From the NCBI GenBank assembly GCA_963719275.1, contig CAVRBT010000002.1, positions 1 to 64,000 on the forward strand: 64,000 nt of DNA. Direction: 5' to 3'. Shown here in pieces: positions 8,268 to 16,688 of the stretch (within the stretch, counting starts at the first letter, position 1; each line of letters begins with the position of its first letter). This DNA comes from AC-32 sp963719275 (GTDB lineage: Bacteria; Actinomycetota; Thermoleophilia; Gaiellales; Gaiellaceae). The notes under the pieces were generated by a model. That model was not told the origin of the DNA and searched no databases. It worked only from the letters and a program-made list of their open reading frames with translations. The position numbers were made by a program, and so were the translations under genes.

Positions 8268-9338
8268 TCAGGACGAGCCGAACGCGTACCGCCAAAACGC
8301 GCGCATCAGCGGCGTCGGGGTCGGGCCCGTCATCTGCAGCTGAGTGAGGAGGATGCCGACGGTGCCAGTCGAGGTCGCGATGTGCGCAGTTGTGCCGGTG
8401 CCGCCGACCCAGCCGTAACGCCCGTCGGCTGCGACGGCGCCCCCGAAGCCCCACCCGGCTCCCTCGAGGAACAACCTCGATGCGTCCCGTTGCTCCTGCG
8501 TCAGCTGGTCCGTCGTCATCAAGCGGACCGACTTCGGCGACAGCAGGCCCCTGCCGTCGGCGAGCAGCATCCGCGCGAAGCGGTGCCAGTCGGCGAGGGT
8601 CGAGACGAGGCCGCCAGCGCCCGATGGGAAGATCGGAGGCTCGGTCCAGACGCTGTTGTCGATCGGCGCGAGGTCCTGGCCGTGGTACGTGGGCAACCGG
8701 TCGAGCTTGTCCGTCGGGACGTAGAAGCTGGTGTTCGTCATCCCGAGCGGCTCGAAGATGCGCTCCGCGAGGAACTCCGGCAGTGGCCGCCCCGAGACGC
8801 GCGCGATCAACACCCCCTGGATGTCGGAGCAGGTGTTGTAGAGCCACGCCTCGCCGGGCTGGCGCAGCATCGGCACCTCGGCGAGGGTCGCGAGCCACTC
8901 GTTCGGAGTCTCCCGTGGCCCGAATACCGGCAGCCTCTCGAACAGCTCCATGACCGCCGGCAGAGAGAAGTCGGACGGGAAGCCCCAACCGGCGCGAGAG
9001 GTCAGGATGTCCTCGACGGTCATCGCCCGCTCGGCCGGCACGACGTCGTCGATCGGGCTCTGGGGCGTCCGCACCACCTGCGGCGACGCCAGCTCAGGCA
9101 GCCAACGCGCGATCGGGTCGCCGAGCGCCAGGAGACCGTCGCCCACCAGGAGCATCACCGCCGCAGCGGTGATCGGTTTCGTGATCGACGCGATACGGAC
9201 GACCGAGTTCGCCTCGATCTCGCCCGCGCTGCCGATCTCGACGTCGTCACCACGCGCGACGAGCGCCGCGGCGCCCGGCACCGTGCCGCTCGCGACGGCC
9301 GTCTCGACCAGGTCCTGGAGGGACGTCATCGAGGGCAC
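8268..9338 (-). CDS. Serine hydrolase, class C beta-lactamase/EstB fold
   Basis: A 356-residue member of the penicillin-binding-protein-like serine hydrolase family (esterases, D-aminopeptidases, class C beta-lactamases). The nucleophile motif SITK places Ser51 and Lys54. The second motif is YNT at 167-169, in LYNTCSD, and the third-motif region is GGTGTTAH. There is no signal peptide, so a cytoplasmic esterase or peptidase is likelier than a secreted beta-lactamase. It stands alone, 94 bp from the MetE-like gene on the same strand. Confidence 0.85.
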   Translation of the reverse strand: MPSMTSLQDLVETAVASGTVPGAAALVARGDDVEIGSAGEIEANSVVRIASITKPITAAAVMLLVGDGLLALGDPIARWLPELASPQVVRTPQSPIDDVVPAERAMTVEDILTSRAGWGFPSDFSLPAVMELFERLPVFGPRETPNEWLATLAEVPMLRQPGEAWLYNTCSDIQGVLIARVSGRPLPEFLAERIFEPLGMTNTSFYVPTDKLDRLPTYHGQDLAPIDNSVWTEPPIFPSGAGGLVSTLADWHRFARMLLADGRGLLSPKSVRLMTTDQLTQEQRDASRLFLEGAGWGFGGAVAADGRYGWVGGTGTTAHIATSTGTVGILLTQLQMTGPTPTPLMRAFWRYAFGSS

Positions 9339-9431
9339 GGACCGTGTAGCCGGACGAAACTCATCGGCGCCGCGAAGGACCTGACGAGTTGGTTCGACCG
9401 CAATAGCCGAGGCACCTCTACTGACTGTCGG

Positions 9432-10637
9432 CTACGCGCTTACGGTCTCCGCCTCGCGCGCGGGAACGTCCACCTGTTGGGCGGGATCAGCAGCGCGGAC
9501 GTGCGTCTGCTGCGCGCCGAGCTCACCGCGGACGATGTTCGCGCCCTGGGCCAACGCCGCCGCCTTGTACATCGCGATCGGTCGCGGCACGCCCTGCCGG
9601 CCGAAGCCGCAATCGGAGGAGAGGACGAGCTTGTCCTCGTCGATGTACTCGAGCGCCGTACGGATGTCGGCCGCGACCTCCTCCGGCGTCTCCACCTGAA
9701 GACGACGATGGCTGATCATCCCGACCGCCACCTTCTTTGGCAGGTTGCCCTTGTATGGCGCGAAGGCCGGCAGGAGCGTGTGGTTGTTGTCCTTCGACTC
9801 GATCGTCCAGACGTCGCCCTTGAGCCGGTTCAGGTAGATGTCGACGGACGGCTCGTATGAGATTTGCGGATCGAAGCAGTGCTGCGCGCCGGGGTTTCCC
9901 CAGCACGTGTGAATCCACAGCTCGACGTCGTCGAGCCCTTCGACGGTGTGGTTGAACAGCTCGACGAGGAAGTCCAGGACCTCGTCGGGCGCGCCGTACG
10001 CCGCGGAGCTGTGAATGGCCGGCTCCTCGATCTGGATGATCCTGCAGCCGGCAGCCTGTAGCTCCCGCAGTTCCCCGTTCAGGATCGTCGCGATGTCCCA
10101 CATCAGGTCCTGCTTGTCCTCGGCGTACGCGTCCGTCTGGATCGTCAAGACCGTCGCGGCGAGGTCGGCCGCGATCGTGCCGAACTTCACCGGGCGCTCC
10201 GTCCGCGACTGCGCGACGCGCCAGATCTTCCCGAACTCGAGCGGCACCCGCGGCGCGATCTTGTCGGTGACGGCGTGGTACTTCCAGCCTCCGACGATCT
10301 CGTTCAGCCAGGAGCCGATCGGATAGGTCCAGCCGAAGGTCGTCTCGGTGTCGAATTCGGAGATGCCCGCCAGGCGCTCGGTCGGGTACGAGAACCAAGA
10401 GCGGCCGGCGAGGTCGTTGTCGAGGTGGTAGTCGCCGTTGGTGAGGATGTCGAGCCCGGCGAACTCCTGGTCGTTGAGAACGGCGCCGACGGCGTCGACG
10501 AACTGCTCGCGGTACGCCACGTCTGCCATGCTCGTCGAGAACGGGCGCTCGTAGAGGTTGCCCGTGTACCAGGAGGGGCGCGGCCACGAGCCGGTGACGG
10601 TGGTGGGCAGGATCCGGTCTTTGGTTGCCGTGAGCAC
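9432..10637 (-). CDS. MetE C-terminal-like zinc methyltransferase
   Basis: A 401-residue protein matching the catalytic (beta/alpha)8 barrel of cobalamin-independent methionine synthase and its relatives, which activate a thiol at zinc. It opens PTTVTGSWPRP, the usual beginning of stand-alone MetE-C proteins. Likely zinc ligands are His243 and Cys245 in WIHTCWG, Glu near 280 (TIESKD) and Cys343 in SSDCGFGRQG. It lacks the N-terminal MetE half, so the methyl donor and thiol acceptor may differ from folate and homocysteine. The GTG start at 10637 follows AAGGGAG. Confidence 0.8.
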   Translation of the reverse strand: MLTATKDRILPTTVTGSWPRPSWYTGNLYERPFSTSMADVAYREQFVDAVGAVLNDQEFAGLDILTNGDYHLDNDLAGRSWFSYPTERLAGISEFDTETTFGWTYPIGSWLNEIVGGWKYHAVTDKIAPRVPLEFGKIWRVAQSRTERPVKFGTIAADLAATVLTIQTDAYAEDKQDLMWDIATILNGELRELQAAGCRIIQIEEPAIHSSAAYGAPDEVLDFLVELFNHTVEGLDDVELWIHTCWGNPGAQHCFDPQISYEPSVDIYLNRLKGDVWTIESKDNNHTLLPAFAPYKGNLPKKVAVGMISHRRLQVETPEEVAADIRTALEYIDEDKLVLSSDCGFGRQGVPRPIAMYKAAALAQGANIVRGELGAQQTHVRAADPAQQVDVPAREAETVSA

Positions 10638-10813
10638 GGGACTCCCTTCGTGAGGCCTGAACGAGTGGCATGATTATCCGCCCTCGGTCGGTGTACGTCG
10701 ACTGCATCGAGGCGATCTGGGCGGTCGATGGGGAGACGCTCGGGCGGCCCTAAGCACCTAGACGTCGACGACCCCCGATGCAGACGAGCACGTGGTGTTC
10801 GCTGGTCCGCGTC

Positions 10814-10836
10814 CCGCCGGCCGAGAATTCCGGCGG
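10814..10836 (-). terminator. Hairpin between hydrolase and MetE-like gene
   Basis: A 7-bp perfect stem (10814-10820 with 10830-10836) and 9-nt loop lie 15 nt past the stop of the alpha/beta hydrolase on the minus strand. No T-tract follows. The rest of 10638-10850 shows nothing else. Confidence 0.4.
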
Positions 10837-10850
10837 CAGATCGAGGCCGG

Positions 10851-11708
10851 CTAGCTCGGCTTGGCCGGGACGAACCGCTTGACGAAGTCGAGCGCGGTCT
10901 GCGCGACCTCCTGCCAGCCGTGGTCAATGGTCAGCGAGTGGCCGCGGTTGGGCATCTTTTTGATCTCGGTGACGCTCGGGTTGCGCTTCTGCCGCTTGTA
11001 GGAGGCGTTGGCGATCGCCCAGGGAACCGTGTGGTCCTTCTCCCCGTCGAGGATCAGCAGCGGGCCCCGATCCGGGTTCGTCGTGTCGACCTTCGACTCG
11101 GTCCTGGGGTTGAGGTTTGCGTTGCCCATCTGGGCCAGGGCCATCCCCGATCCGGCCACGTGGTAGGTGCCGTACAGGCGCTTCGACTCGTCCTCGTCGA
11201 GGGCGTTCGTCCAGCCGTACTTGAACTGGTCGAAGGTGAGCGTGATGGCGCGGCCTCGATACCGCGGGTCCAACAGGAACGGTGCACTCACCTTGAGTGT
11301 GGAGAACGGCAGCGGCAGGACGCCGCGAAAAATGCCCGGGTCGATGGCAACCGTGGCTGCCGAGAGCCCCCGGCCGGCGAGCATCTGGGCGAACAATCCG
11401 CCGGTCGAGTGCCCCATCACGGCGGGCTTCTTCTCGAGCTTGCCGATCACGTCGGCCGTGTGGTCGGCAACCTGCTTCAGCGTCTTCTTGGCGAGGGCGT
11501 CCGGGTTCGCCCGCGCCTCTTCAACGGTCTCCGGATCGTCCGGCCAGTCCGGCGTCAGCGGCGCGTAACCGGCCTGCTCGAAGAAGTCCGCCCAGTTGGC
11601 CCAGCTGCTCGGCAGCAGCCACAGGCCGTGAATGAAGACGACCGGGGTGTTGCCAGAGGCGTTGGCCGCCTCGATCTCCCGGTTCTCCCGGTCGGAAATT
11701 GACGCCAT
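10851..11708 (-). CDS. Alpha/beta hydrolase
   Basis: A 285-residue alpha/beta-hydrolase-fold enzyme. The oxyanion-hole HG is in VVFIHGLWLL (around 24-33), the nucleophile elbow GHSTGG carries Ser101, and the acid and base residues lie in the C-terminal third (DGEKDHTVPW and NRGHSLTIDHGW). I preferred the ATG at 11708 because a clear AGGGGAG precedes it; the open frame runs further upstream but that part has no family similarity. Probably a cytoplasmic esterase or lipase-like enzyme of unknown substrate. Confidence 0.85.
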   Translation of the reverse strand: MASISDRENREIEAANASGNTPVVFIHGLWLLPSSWANWADFFEQAGYAPLTPDWPDDPETVEEARANPDALAKKTLKQVADHTADVIGKLEKKPAVMGHSTGGLFAQMLAGRGLSAATVAIDPGIFRGVLPLPFSTLKVSAPFLLDPRYRGRAITLTFDQFKYGWTNALDEDESKRLYGTYHVAGSGMALAQMGNANLNPRTESKVDTTNPDRGPLLILDGEKDHTVPWAIANASYKRQKRNPSVTEIKKMPNRGHSLTIDHGWQEVAQTALDFVKRFVPAKPS

Positions 11709-11751
11709 GACGAGCTCCCCTCCGGTCGGGTGAAAGTCAACCGACCCTAGC

Positions 11752-12045
11752 TCAACGCTCCCATGAACGTCCCTCGTACGCCCGATGGACCGGGCCGTCG
11801 AAGAGCGGAAGCCAGTGCGCGAGGGCGGCTGACAGGACCGGGTCGTCAAGGGTCGCCAGAACCGACTCGCGCGCTCCTTCGCCCTCGAAGAGGAAGACGA
11901 CCTCGCCTTCCGAGAGGAAGATCGCCCAGCGTTCGACGGCGTCAGGGACGATGGGCTCGACACCGTCGGCGAGGAGCTTCTCGGCGCGTTCGCGCTCTCC
12001 GGGTTTGAGGCGAGCCACGAGGACAATCCGATCGACTGCGCTCAC
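11752..12045 (-). CDS. Small hypothetical protein, ferredoxin-like
   Basis: A 97-residue protein starting at a GTG at 12045. VDRIVLVARLKPGERERAEKL, residues WAIFLSEGEVVFLFEG and a terminal HWLPLFDGPVHRAYEG suggest a beta-alpha-beta, dimeric alpha/beta-barrel-type fold. Homologues of this kind are uncharacterised. It is divergent from cydA with only 18 bp between the two start codons, so a shared control region is likely. Confidence 0.6.
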   Translation of the reverse strand: MSAVDRIVLVARLKPGERERAEKLLADGVEPIVPDAVERWAIFLSEGEVVFLFEGEGARESVLATLDDPVLSAALAHWLPLFDGPVHRAYEGRSWER

Positions 12046-12063
12046 GTCGGGCAGTCTAGGCGG

Positions 12064-13431
12064 GTGAGCCAGCTCGTTTTTCTGGCGATCACCCCACTGT
12101 CCGAGGTGCAGCAGGACTATCTGCTGCAGGCCAGGCAGATGCAGGCGCTCTCCTTCGTGGTGCACATCCCGCTTGTCTGCTTCGGGATCGCTTTCCCGGC
12201 GCTGGTGCTGTTTGTCGAGTGGCTCTATCTGCGCACGGGCGATGAGCTCTACCGGACGTTGGCGAGGCGCTGGACAAAGGTGATGGCGGCCCTGTTCGCC
12301 GCCGGGGTCGTGACTGGCACGATCCTCAGTTTCGAGATGGGCCTCCTCTGGCCCGCCTTCACCGCCAGCTTCGGCAGCGTTTTCGGTCTTGGCTTCGCGA
12401 TCGAGGGTTTCTCTTTCTTCATGGAGGCGATCTTCATCGGGATCTACATCTACGGCTGGGACCGGCTCTCTCCCCGCGCCCACTTCGCCAGCGGCGTCCC
12501 GATCGCGATCGCCGGCTTCACCGGCTCCCTGACGGTGATCTCGGTCAACGGCTGGATGAACCACCCGACCGGCTTCCATCTACGCGAGGGCAAAGCAGTC
12601 GATGTGCATCCCGTCCAAGCGCTCTTTGGCAACAGCTACTTCTGGCACGAGCTCGTGCACATGTATCTCGCCGGCTACATGGTCACCGGCTTCCTCGTCG
12701 CGGCCGCCTACGCGGCCGCGCGCCTACGCGGGCGCTGGGGCCGCTACGAGCGCACTGCGCTCGCGATCCCGCTCGCCGTCGCCGCGCTCTGTGCGCCGGT
12801 GCAGGTGCTCGTCGGCGACTGGAACGGGCGTGAGGTTGCGCGTGCACAGCCGACCAAGCTCGCTGCCTTCGAAGGGCTCGGCGAGACGAGACGGGGGGCG
12901 CCCGTGCACCTGCTCGGCTGGTACAGCGATGGCCGGGTCGAGTTCGGAATCCCGATCCCGCGGTTGCTTTCTTTGCTCGCTTACCACGACCCGAACGCGC
13001 GCGTCGCCGGCCTCGACGACGTGCGGGCGGACGAGCGCCCGCCCGTCAACGTCGTCCGCATCGCCTTTCAGACGATGGTCGGGATCGGGACACTGCTCGC
13101 CCTGCTCGGCCTCGCCTTCCTCGCGATTCGCTGGCGGCGCAAGCGGCTACCGGAGTCGCGGTGGTTCTACCGTGCGCTTGTGCTGGCGGGGCCGCTCTCG
13201 GTCGTGGCGCTGATCTGCGGCTGGGTGACGACCGAGGTCGGGCGCCAACCCTGGGTCGTCTACCGGGTGATGCGAACCTCCGAGGCTGTCACCGCCGCCG
13301 GCGGCATCCCGGTCGGCTACACGACGCTCGCGCTCGTCTACCTCGCGCTCGCGCTCGCGGTTGCCTGGATTCTCCGTCGCCTCGCCCGCGCTCCACTCGA
13401 TCCCGCACCCGTCACCGCCGAGGAGCCCTGA
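12064..13431 (+). CDS. cydA: Cytochrome bd oxidase subunit I
   Basis: A 455-residue quinol oxidase subunit with about nine membrane helices. It carries the low- and high-spin haems and reduces O2 with electrons from quinol. Likely haem ligands are His34 (FVVHIPLVCFG), His199 (ELVHMYLAGYMVTG) and Met338. Conserved acids lie in FAIEGFSFFMEAIF (Glu114, Glu121) and the GRQPW signature is at 393-397. The quinol loop between helices 6 and 7 is short, as in the cyanide-insensitive (CIO) group rather than E. coli CydA. The GTG start follows the divergent small gene and cydB follows after 2 nt. No cydCD assembly transporter is seen. Confidence 0.93.
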   Translation: MSQLVFLAITPLSEVQQDYLLQARQMQALSFVVHIPLVCFGIAFPALVLFVEWLYLRTGDELYRTLARRWTKVMAALFAAGVVTGTILSFEMGLLWPAFTASFGSVFGLGFAIEGFSFFMEAIFIGIYIYGWDRLSPRAHFASGVPIAIAGFTGSLTVISVNGWMNHPTGFHLREGKAVDVHPVQALFGNSYFWHELVHMYLAGYMVTGFLVAAAYAAARLRGRWGRYERTALAIPLAVAALCAPVQVLVGDWNGREVARAQPTKLAAFEGLGETRRGAPVHLLGWYSDGRVEFGIPIPRLLSLLAYHDPNARVAGLDDVRADERPPVNVVRIAFQTMVGIGTLLALLGLAFLAIRWRRKRLPESRWFYRALVLAGPLSVVALICGWVTTEVGRQPWVVYRVMRTSEAVTAAGGIPVGYTTLALVYLALALAVAWILRRLARAPLDPAPVTAEEP

Positions 13432-13433
13432 TC

Positions 13434-14684
13434 GTGCATCTCTACGAACTGCCGCTGCTCTTCGCGCTGATCGGGCTCGCCTTTTACACGGTGCTTGCGG
13501 GAGCCGACTTCGGCGCCGGCTGGTGGCAGCTGACGGCGGGGAAAGGCCCCGACGCCGCCTCGATACGCGACCACGCCCACCAGGCGATGGGCCCCGTCTG
13601 GGAGGCGAACCACGTCTGGCTCATCTTCGTGCTGACCGTCGTCTGGACCGCCTACCCGAGCGCGTTCGGCTCGATCGCCTCGACGCTCTCGATCCCGCTC
13701 TTCATCGCCGCGGTCGGGATCATCTTCCGGGGCACCGCCTACGCCCTGCGCGCCGGCGCGTCGACGACGCGCGAACTGAGCGCGATCGACACCGCCTTTT
13801 CCCTCTCCTCGATCCTGACTCCGTTCGCGCTCGGCGCCGTGGTCGGCGGGATCGCTTCGCGCCGCGTCCCGGTCGGGAACGCCGCTGGCGACGAGTTCTC
13901 GAGCTGGCTCAACCCGACCTCGCTTCTGATCGGTGTCCTCGCCGTCGTGACCGCCGCGTACCTTGCCGCCGTCTTCCTCTGCGCCGACGCCGCCCGGCTG
14001 GGCGAACCGGCGCTCGAGCGGAAGTTCCGCACCCGCGCGCTCGCGGCCGGTCTCGTCAGCGGGGCGATCGCGCTCGCCGGCGTGGCCGTGCTGCGCTCCG
14101 ACGCCCAGCCGCTCTACCACCGTCTCGTCGAGGGCAGGGGGCTGATCGGCCTGATCGCCTCGATCGTTGCCGGCTGCGCGACGCTCGCGCTCGTCTGGTG
14201 GAAGCGCTACGAGGCATCCCGCTACACCGCCGCACTCGCCGTCTCCGCGATCATCGCCGGCTGGGCACTCGCGCAATCGCCGGTCTTCCTCGAGGGACTG
14301 ACAGTTCGAGAGGCGGCCGCAGGCCGAGACACGCTCGTGGCTGTGACCGTCGCCGTGCTCGCAGGAGCGGTGATTCTCTTCCCCTCACTCGCGCTGCTCT
14401 TCCGACTCGTGCTCGGCGGAGACCTCGGCCGTGGCGAGAGCGTGGCCGAGCGGCCGGCCCAGACGCGCTCTCTGCTCGCCGCCCTCGCACCAGGGCTGCT
14501 GCCGCGGCTCGCGATCGCTTGCTTCGTGGCCGGGATCGGGTTCCTCACCGTCGCCGACGCGGCTTGGGCGCATACGCTCGGCGTCTTCTGCCTCTTCGCC
14601 TTCATCGTCGCCGCGTTTCCGGCCGCTCTCCCACCCGATGTTCTTCCAGCGCCGATCAAGAACCACAGCCGAGATCAAGGATGA
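13434..14684 (+). CDS. cydB: Cytochrome bd oxidase subunit II
   Basis: Partner subunit of CydA, a 416-residue membrane protein beginning MHLYELPLLFALIGLAFYTV. The family signature DFGAGWW and the MGPVWEANHVWLIF segment are present. The chain is longer than the roughly 335-380 residues usual for CydB; the extra length seems spread over loops (for example the LTVREAAAGRDTL and LGRGESVAERPAQ regions). The GTG start lies 2 nt after the cydA stop, so the two are translationally coupled. The 79 bp to the convergent dehydratase gene contain no gene. Confidence 0.92.
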   Translation: MHLYELPLLFALIGLAFYTVLAGADFGAGWWQLTAGKGPDAASIRDHAHQAMGPVWEANHVWLIFVLTVVWTAYPSAFGSIASTLSIPLFIAAVGIIFRGTAYALRAGASTTRELSAIDTAFSLSSILTPFALGAVVGGIASRRVPVGNAAGDEFSSWLNPTSLLIGVLAVVTAAYLAAVFLCADAARLGEPALERKFRTRALAAGLVSGAIALAGVAVLRSDAQPLYHRLVEGRGLIGLIASIVAGCATLALVWWKRYEASRYTAALAVSAIIAGWALAQSPVFLEGLTVREAAAGRDTLVAVTVAVLAGAVILFPSLALLFRLVLGGDLGRGESVAERPAQTRSLLAALAPGLLPRLAIACFVAGIGFLTVADAAWAHTLGVFCLFAFIVAAFPAALPPDVLPAPIKNHSRDQG

Positions 14685-14763
14685 GGTGCTCGCATTTCGC
14701 AGAGTAGGACGACCTTAGAATCCAAGCCCGGCCCGGCCCACCTCCGACGGCTTGCTCCGACGC

Positions 14764-15708
14764 TTACGGTGTCGTACCAGCCAGGATCTGCGTCAACTTC
14801 GATGCATCGATGTTCCCGCCCGAGACGACGCAGACCACGGTCTCGTCCCAGCCATGAGCGAGAACAGCCGCGAGCGCTAGGGCGCCGGCGCCTTCTGCGA
14901 CGACGCGTGCACGTCCGGCGAGAAGACGAACCGCCGCGGCCGTTCCGTCGAGCGACACGCTGAACGCGCCGTCGAGGAGGTCGCGCGCGTGTGTCCACAT
15001 CGCCGGCAGCAGCGCCGGCGCACCGGAGCCGTCCACGAAGGACACCTCGTACTCGACCGGATGAGGCTCGCCTGACTCGAACGCGGCTGTGAGGGGCGCG
15101 CCGGTCTCGGGCTCGACGGCGTACACGCTGGTGGCCGGGCGCACGGCCTTGACAGCGCTGGCGATTCCGACGCTGAGGCCTCCGCCGCCGAACGGCACGA
15201 GCACGCGATCCGGCTCGGGAAGATCGTCGAGGATCTCGAGGCCGATCGTGCCGTTCCCGGCCATGACCCGTTCGTCCTGAACCGGGTGGATGAAGACGCC
15301 GTCCACCGCGTCGAAGCTCGACTCCGCGATTGCCTGCCACCAGCGCTCGTACGGCACCTTCAGCACGCCGCCGCCGAGCCGCTCGATCGCCGCGAGCTTC
15401 GTCTCGGGCGCATGCTCGGGAACGACGACGGTACACGTGAGCCCGAGCTCCCGCGCGGCCCACGCGATGCCTTGGCCCATGTTGCCCGCGCTTGCCGTCA
15501 CGACGCCTGCCCGCAACTCGTCCGGGTCGGTCTGGAGGACGGCGTTGAGCGCCCCACGGAGCTTGAACGACCCGATCGGCTGAAGGTTCTCGAGCTTCAG
15601 ATAGATCCTGCCGGGCTGCTCCGGCAGGTCGAGCCGGACGAGCGGCGTACGCAAGACCCTTCCGGCGAGGCGCTCCCGCGCCGCGCGGATCTCCTCGATC
15701 GCGATCAA
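14764..15708 (-). CDS. PLP-dependent Ser/Thr dehydratase-like enzyme (EutB-like?)
   Basis: A 314-residue fold-type II PLP enzyme. The PLP lysine is in LQPIGSFKLRGALNA (Lys near 49), the substrate/phosphate segment is SAGNMGQG, the glycine loop is VPFGGGGLSVG and the C-terminal pyridine contact region is VVSGGNID. There is no ACT regulatory domain, so it is a catabolic-type dehydratase. Its start overlaps the stop of the ornithine-cyclodeaminase-like gene by 4 nt. That pair resembles EutB-EutC of hydroxyectoine degradation, but no EutA or adjacent ectoine hydrolase is present, so a general beta-hydroxy amino acid dehydratase is equally possible. Confidence 0.85.
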   Translation of the reverse strand: MIAIEEIRAARERLAGRVLRTPLVRLDLPEQPGRIYLKLENLQPIGSFKLRGALNAVLQTDPDELRAGVVTASAGNMGQGIAWAARELGLTCTVVVPEHAPETKLAAIERLGGGVLKVPYERWWQAIAESSFDAVDGVFIHPVQDERVMAGNGTIGLEILDDLPEPDRVLVPFGGGGLSVGIASAVKAVRPATSVYAVEPETGAPLTAAFESGEPHPVEYEVSFVDGSGAPALLPAMWTHARDLLDGAFSVSLDGTAAAVRLLAGRARVVAEGAGALALAAVLAHGWDETVVCVVSGGNIDASKLTQILAGTTP

Positions 15709-16688
15709 AACGGAACGAACACGCCGGCTCCGTCAGTCTGGGCGCGCGCATAGACGTGCTCGGCGGCGGCGAGATCCTCGACTGCCAAGCCCAGCGACTT
15801 GAAGACGGTCAACTCGTCGTCCGCCCGCCTGCCTTCGCGCGAGCCGATCAGGACCTCGCCGACCTCGGCGCGAATGTGCTCCGGGCCGATTCCTGCTTCA
15901 CGCACGGCGAAGAGGTAGTCGCCGCCCTCGTTGGCCATCGACTCGCGGGCGTCCGCGAAGAGTGCAGCAGCGGCGATCGTGTCGGCGTCCAGCTCGCGCG
16001 CGGTGGGAATCGAGGAGCCGACCGCGTTCACGTGCGCACCCGGTGCCAGCCAATCGCGCCGCACGATCGGCTCGACGGACGACGTCGCCGTCACGACGAC
16101 ATCGGCGTCACGCACGGCCGCTTCCGCGCTCTCCGCCGCCTCGACCGGGAATGGCGCCTGCGCCTCGGCCGCGAACGCCTCGGCGCGCTCCCCGGTCCGG
16201 CTCCAGACGCGGGCGCGCTCGAACGGCCGGGCGGCGGCCATCGCCTCCAGGTGTGCCCGCGCCTGCACGCCTGCGCCGAGGATCGCGAGCTCCCGTGCGT
16301 CCTCGCGTGCCAGTGCACGCGTCGCGACTGCCGAGACGGCGGCCGTGCGCGTCGCCGTCACCGCGGAGGCGTCAACGAGCGCGCGCAGCTCGCCGGTCTC
16401 GCCGTCGAAGAGCAGCACGCCGCCCTGGTGCAGGTCGATGCCTCGCGCCGCGTTGGACGGGAAGATGCAGACCGCCTTCAGCCCATACAACGCGCGTGGT
16501 GCGGAGCGATGCGCCGGCATCAGCCCCATCAGGCTCGGCTCCTCCGGGGGCCTGACGACGAAGCGCAGCGGCTGCCAGACGTCGCCGCGCGCTAGGTCGG
16601 CGAGCACCGACGCCATCAGCTCGATGCACTCCTCCATCGGCAGCAGGCGCTTCACGTCGTCGTGCCCGACGACGAGGAGCTCGCTCAC
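15705..16688 (-). CDS. Ornithine cyclodeaminase/mu-crystallin family protein (EutC-like?)
   Basis: A 327-residue NAD(P)-binding enzyme. The N-terminal substrate domain contains MEECIELMASVLADLARG and the segment PPEEPSLMGLMPAHR. The Rossmann part has the glycine motif LAILGAGVQARAHLEA and later ADVVVTATSS. Family members act as ornithine cyclodeaminase, imine or ketimine reductases, or amino acid dehydrogenases. Both ends overlap neighbours by 4 nt, so it is the middle gene of a three-gene operon. An amino-acid imine reductase working with the dehydratase is a reasonable guess. Confidence 0.85.
   Translation of the reverse strand: MSELLVVGHDDVKRLLPMEECIELMASVLADLARGDVWQPLRFVVRPPEEPSLMGLMPAHRSAPRALYGLKAVCIFPSNAARGIDLHQGGVLLFDGETGELRALVDASAVTATRTAAVSAVATRALAREDARELAILGAGVQARAHLEAMAAARPFERARVWSRTGERAEAFAAEAQAPFPVEAAESAEAAVRDADVVVTATSSVEPIVRRDWLAPGAHVNAVGSSIPTARELDADTIAAAALFADARESMANEGGDYLFAVREAGIGPEHIRAEVGEVLIGSREGRRADDELTVFKSLGLAVEDLAAAEHVYARAQTDGAGVFVPF

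Noticed and set aside
14716..14742. Possible tRNA 3' fragment after cydB
   Set aside because: Only a short stretch including CCCGGCCCA resembles a tRNA-Lys end. The T arm does not fold, so the match may be chance in GC-rich DNA.
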